The notes beneath the pieces are model-generated. The model searched no databases, was not told where the DNA came from, and saw only the letters and a program-made list of their open reading frames with translations. From the NCBI GenBank assembly GCA_947568835.1, contig OX387602.1, positions 27,393,021 to 27,457,020 of the forward strand: a stretch of DNA of 64,000 nt, written 5' to 3'. The stretch comes from Protonemura montana. Taxonomy: Eukaryota > Arthropoda > Insecta > Plecoptera > Nemouridae. Made by a program: the position numbers and the translations under genes. Shown piece after piece: positions 60,301 to 64,000 of the stretch; the first letter of the stretch is position 1, and every line of letters starts with the position of its first letter.

Positions 60301-61295
60301 GTGAGGGCCTTGCAAATCCAAAATGAAGTGATAGGTTTAAATGCAATGGCATAAACTCTTTTTGGTGTACAATGATGTCAATGTCTGCTTGGTTGTTTCC
60401 AGGGACTCAATGTCTAGCAAGTGGATGCAGGAAATTATACTTTCACTGTCCAACGACGAGCACATCTACTACAGCCAATTCTTTATGACCCAGAAACAGG
60501 AAGCGCAAATGAAGGAGAAAATGGTATCGGTTCCATCACGCAGGGTTGTCATGATTCTAATCAATAGCACAATTTATCAAGTGCTCCAAGAGTATTTTGG
60601 CTTCGCTAGCGTTGCAGACGAGTCTGATATTTACTGTGCCAGGAGAAGTAGTAGCAAGAAGATCAATGGTGGTGAAATTATCAAGAGATCAGAGTTAGAT
60701 CTTAGTCTAAGAGTGAGTAGCAAACTTAAGTTTGGTAGTGATTTGGGATTAAAAATCAAACTTCCTGATGGTTGGTAAGAGTCAAAGTGCTGAAAAGTAA
60801 TTATTATATTTTTTGTGTGCTGGTTTACTATATTTAAGGTACTTTTTTTAGAAATTAAAAACCAGTATATAAATATGCTAGAGAGCATTGACCCTTTCCA
60901 TGCCAGCAATAATGATGTTTACTATTTCTCAAATAAATTAATATTTAATAAAATTACACATGTAAAAAGTGTTGGTATTAATGGAATTTCCAAAGTGGCA
61001 TTGAATCTCATAATAATTCACAACCATTTCAAATTGCTAAAAATTTTCGTCTCTTTGCTCGGTTAATCAAATCAACAGATCTGGTTAATTTGATTAAATC
61101 CCTAGCGTTCGAAGTAAGAGTACGTCCAGACTTGCACGTAATAAATTGTGAGTGGACTTCCTTCACTTGAATGCGAGTTGATAATTCAGAATCCCTGCCA
61201 CGAACAACATTCACCGTGATTTCCACATCCTGCCTTGTGCAAATCCCTCACAGAGGACCTTTTCAGCCCCTAGCAAAAGGAAAAGGTTTGTCTAG
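51360..61295 (+). CDS. Cfap65: CFAP65-like ciliary ASH/MSP-repeat protein
   Basis: CFAP65 is an axonemal protein needed for sperm flagella. Exons: 51360-51581, 52740-52959, 53475-53743, 54412-54694, 54803-55190, 55363-55650, 55928-56596, 56879-57152, 57532-57936, 58507-58760, 59227-59479, 59844-60067, 60403-60712, 61254-61295 (TAG). Phases agree at all joins; about 1366 aa, shorter than human CFAP65 (about 1900). Repeated Ig-like ASH/MSP units show as FDFGAVPNGS...LELKNHS, IDFGMTTVRI...FTVRNSS, LDFGPSLLEA...FRLYNFG. The stretch HYQSPIIIKLEGICTSD resembles CFAP65. The donors after 55650 (GCACGT) and 57152 (GCAAGT) are GC. The last exon is uncertain: reading through 60712 instead gives a stop at 60778. 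The start may lie further 5'. A HYDIN- or CFAP47-like identity is less likely, as the protein is short and I see no CH domain. Confidence 0.7.
58978..59021. repeat. Perfect 17-bp hairpin in CFAP65-like intron
   Basis: GGAAGGAGAACGCAACT (58978-58994) pairs exactly with AGTTGCGTTCTCCTTCC (59005-59021) over a 10-nt loop. It is longer than expected by chance in an intron of this size. Confidence 0.9.
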
Positions 61296-61444
61296 AACCA
61301 TCACCCCTCCACTCATCCTTCTACCAAATACAACGATGGGCTTACTGCTGCGGCAAGGAAAGATGAGAGGAAGAACATCACCTAATTCCCTGCCTTTGTG
61401 AAATTAAAATTCTGTACAAAAGAAAACAAGAAAAAAGGGAGTAA

Positions 61445-61450
61445 AATAAA
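61445..61450 (+). terminator. Possible poly(A) signal of the CFAP65-like gene
   Basis: AATAAA about 150 bp after the proposed stop codon at 61295. Confidence 0.4.
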
Positions 61451-61790
61451 GTAAAAAAGTTTAATAAGTAATCACAGGCAAATTATAGAGGGCACCAAGT
61501 AATTTTTTCCGACCATACATCTCAATGAAATCTTTGATAAGATATTGAATGACAATAAGAAACATAAAACAATGTCAAGTCCCCTCATTTGTAAAAAAGC
61601 TACAAGCATGCTTGTGGCACAATACCAAAAGCGTATAAATGAAATGGTAGTGACTTGATGATTGATTTGCATGACTGTATAAGCTTTGCAATTATTTTTA
61701 TAGCAATTAAAGTCTAATTCGCTTAAAAGAATTTCCCTCGAGTCAAGGACACCAATTAATGAAATATTCCGTTTACGGATTATCTGAAGA

Positions 61791-62120
61791 ACTGAAGAAC
61801 TGAAGAACTCTGAAGAACTCTGAAGAACTGTGGGGCCTCGGTTTCGCTCATTTTGTGTTTGGCGACAAGCTCGTTGAGTGACATCATTAGATAGCAACTA
61901 CCTGCCGCGAAAGCATGCGCTCGGTCGGGTAGCCGCTTGCCGAGGCCGTCAAACTGGTGCAGCGTGATCCTGTCGAATTGTTTCATTAGATTGTGAAGTA
62001 CACATATACACACCTACACGCAAACTTATTGCCAGCAGCCTCGGCAACCCGACCGAGTGCATAGTGCAACTGCAAACAGTTGCTATCTATTGACGTCACT
62101 CATGGAACTTGCTGCCAAGT
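61791..62120. mobile_element. Inverted-repeat (MITE-like) element between convergent genes
   Basis: Bases about 61866-61945 are the inverted, imperfect complement of about 62038-62118 (shared words TAGATAGCAACT, GCACTCGGTCGGGT, GCCGAGGC), with about 90 bp between. Just left, 61791-61830 is a short tandem of CTGAAGAA-type units. It lies between the 3' ends of the CFAP65-like and carboxypeptidase genes. Confidence 0.75.
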
Positions 62121-62448
62121 AGAAACGGTTCGAAACCAATGCACCACTATTTTTTACATTTTTCCGTTAATTGGATATTTCATAGATTGATGTTCTCGAA
62201 ACCATAAACATGTCTTAGAGAGCAAATCAGAGAAATCCTTTAAGTTGAATTATATTATCAAATCATTTCTTAATATATCTCTTTCACCAAGCAAGTGCAA
62301 CTGACATCTCATTTCAGCAATGAACAATTTGTCACTAAGCTACATGCTGAAACAAAATTAAATTGATTCCATTCACAGCCATGGTGTTGAATGTAATTGA
62401 AGCATTAAATTTCAGTACAGTCTGAGGTATTTTCTTAACACAAACTGT

Positions 62449-63565
62449 TCAAAGAATTAGAAAGATAAAGCCAAATACTAGAATCAATTTTGCAACACTA
62501 AAGGTTTTTGCTCCGTTGTTTGTAGTCACAGATGTAAATGTCTGATTATCGAAATGTTTTTCGTTAATGATAAGTGTAGTGTTTTCGGCTGCAAGCGTTG
62601 TTGGGTGGTTAGCAGAGATTGCGTCTGTCGAAGATCCCAAAACTTCTGAAGTCAAAAGACTAGGGTCTACTGTGGATGGGCGGGGTGGTCTTAGATTGAT
62701 CTGGAGATCAACGGGGTTGGACTTCATGTCATCACTCTGAGCCGGGACTGTAAAAGGGACCTCCTCGGGCTCGTAGCCATCCTTAGTGACCTGCAAAATT
62801 AAAACAATAATCAAGTAGAGCAAGCTGTGGTTATACAACTCACAATTTAAAAATAACATTTTGTAAATGCCTGGTATTGATAACGTGGTTAATTTATGAT
62901 GGTTATTAATAAGTATTTATAAAACCATGAAGACTTTGTCTGCAAAGTCATCATTTCACTTCATGAAGTCATCACTTCATGAAACCACAAAAAATTTGAA
63001 AGTTTTATGATATTATAAAATACTAAAAAAACACATTTACATATAACGAAAATGAGATGTAGTTTTGAGATGTGGTAACTGCATTTCAAGGCAACATGAG
63101 CAGCATCTTACCAGCAACAGGTAGTCACCCTGAAGCAGGATCCTCCAGAACTCTCCTCTTTTGGTCGTGCTGAATCCTACTTCACGTTTGACAATCTTGA
63201 GATGAGCCCCTTCGATGGGCAAGCCTGTATCCGCTGCACGAACAATTCCTCGTACACCTCTCTGTGCCTGCCCCAAGTAGTGCAGCAATGCCTGAAAATT
63301 ATTTGCCTTTCTAAATGTGTCTTCTGCTTTGTGGAATTATAGATAAATAGATCATTTATTCCAGGGACAGCCCTACCAAAATGTGCCCTATCTAAGTAAC
63401 TACTCGCTGGCCGCCACTGTAACCAAGAGATTAATTGTTTTGATGGTACCTTCTTGTTGTCGCTCCAGAGACTCTCAAGCATGTCGTTTCTCGGGTACTT
63501 GCAACAGCTCACTTCGAGCGTCACCTCCATGCAGCCCTCGAAGTAATTGTAGTCTTGCATGCCAC
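62449..63565 (-). CDS. Carboxypeptidase M-like, GPI-anchored (3' exons)
   Basis: An M14 metallocarboxypeptidase that removes C-terminal Arg/Lys from peptides at the cell surface. Minus-strand exons: 63565-63450, 63291-63112 and 62790-62449 (stop TGA); the N-terminal exons lie beyond the right edge. Exon 1 has GGMQDYNYFEGCMEVTLEVS followed by CCKYPRND: the end of the catalytic domain, with the catalytic Glu in the TLEVS motif, as in CPM/CPE/CPN. Exon 2 is the transthyretin-like domain (GVRGIVRAADTGLPIEGA, LLQGDYLLL). Exon 3 adds a Ser/Thr-rich stalk with N-glycosylation sites (NTT, NQT) and a hydrophobic end (AKLILVFGFIFLIL), which suggests a GPI anchor and so CPM rather than secreted CPN/CPE or multi-domain CPD. 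All phases are 0. Convergent with the CFAP65-like gene. Confidence 0.9.
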
Positions 63566-64000
63566 CTAAGAGATGGAAATATTTTTATAGGTTTTGTTTA
63601 TTATTGTGAACTGCATGGATTAGTGATATAAAGAAGAGTCGTTTGTCATGTTGTCATCCCTGTTCTAAGTACATCGTATTGCTGACAGCATAGGGAAGAC
63701 TGGCACTGCAAAAATTATAAGGCACAAACTTTTAGTGATTGTAAAACGATTTCTGAAAATTTTCAGTGCACCCGGGTGTACTGAAAATGTCACAAGGTCG
63801 AATATATGTTACAAAGAGGATACAATAAGTCAAAAACTTCCAGCATATTTCCTTTTTGACACAAACTTCTATGGCACTTTTTTCTCAATATTAAAGAAAA
63901 GGTAAAATTTAAAATGGCATTTTTTTATTTCACCTGTATTAACTACTTATTTTATCTCACTATCAAGGTTGTTGTTCAAGTTGAGTTCCCAACATTTTCT
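63566..64000. other. Right edge: carboxypeptidase intron
   Basis: The visible carboxypeptidase exon starts with phase-1 acceptor sequence at 63565, so this is intron. No further exon, repeat or RNA gene could be supported. Confidence 0.6.

Overview
The window is eukaryotic, and almost certainly from an insect. All the real genes are split into short, rather GC-rich exons with GT-AG (a few GC-AG) borders inside AT-rich introns full of repeats. Two genes encode chemoreceptors of arthropod type: a seven-transmembrane odorant receptor (a family restricted to insects) and an ionotropic receptor. Agrin is also present; as far as I recall Drosophila lacks it, so a non-dipteran insect is likely. I cannot name the species.

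Layout: (1) bases 1-346, minus strand, the first exon of an unknown secreted protein that runs off the left edge. (2) 956-13113, plus strand, agrin without its 5' end: eight Kazal/follistatin domains, two laminin-EGF domains, an EB-like segment where a SEA domain is expected, EGF domains and three laminin-G domains, to the stop codon. (3) 13904-18105, minus strand, an odorant receptor, tail to tail with agrin. (4) 22610-26975, minus strand, an ionotropic receptor, flanked by two inverted copies of a 1.3-1.4 kb repeat (18897-20309 and 30019-31322). (5) 32701-34312, minus strand, a small secreted protein of two sushi domains. (6) 38315-49550, plus strand, TRAPPC11, complete in 17 exons. (7) 51360-61295, plus strand, a large ciliary/flagellar ASH (MSP-like) repeat protein, best match CFAP65. 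(8) 62449-63565, minus strand, the last three exons of a GPI-anchored carboxypeptidase M-like enzyme.

The genes do not form a pathway. Agrin is extracellular matrix, the OR and IR are chemosensory, TRAPPC11 acts in ER-Golgi traffic and autophagy, CFAP65 in the sperm axoneme, and the carboxypeptidase at the cell surface. The spaces between them hold a third, rearranged copy of the flanking repeat, a 5S-rRNA-derived SINE family (one copy with a 12-bp target duplication), decayed LINE pieces, a candidate CAG-ended TIR element, TAA/TTA arrays and several minisatellites.

Most unusual: five introns need GC instead of GT at the donor to keep the frame (three in the IR gene, two in the CFAP65-like gene); the IR gene sits between inverted repeats; and agrin lacks a recognisable SEA domain. 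Exon borders were placed by eye from splice consensus, phase bookkeeping and family alignment from memory. All joins keep frame; no transcript data were available.
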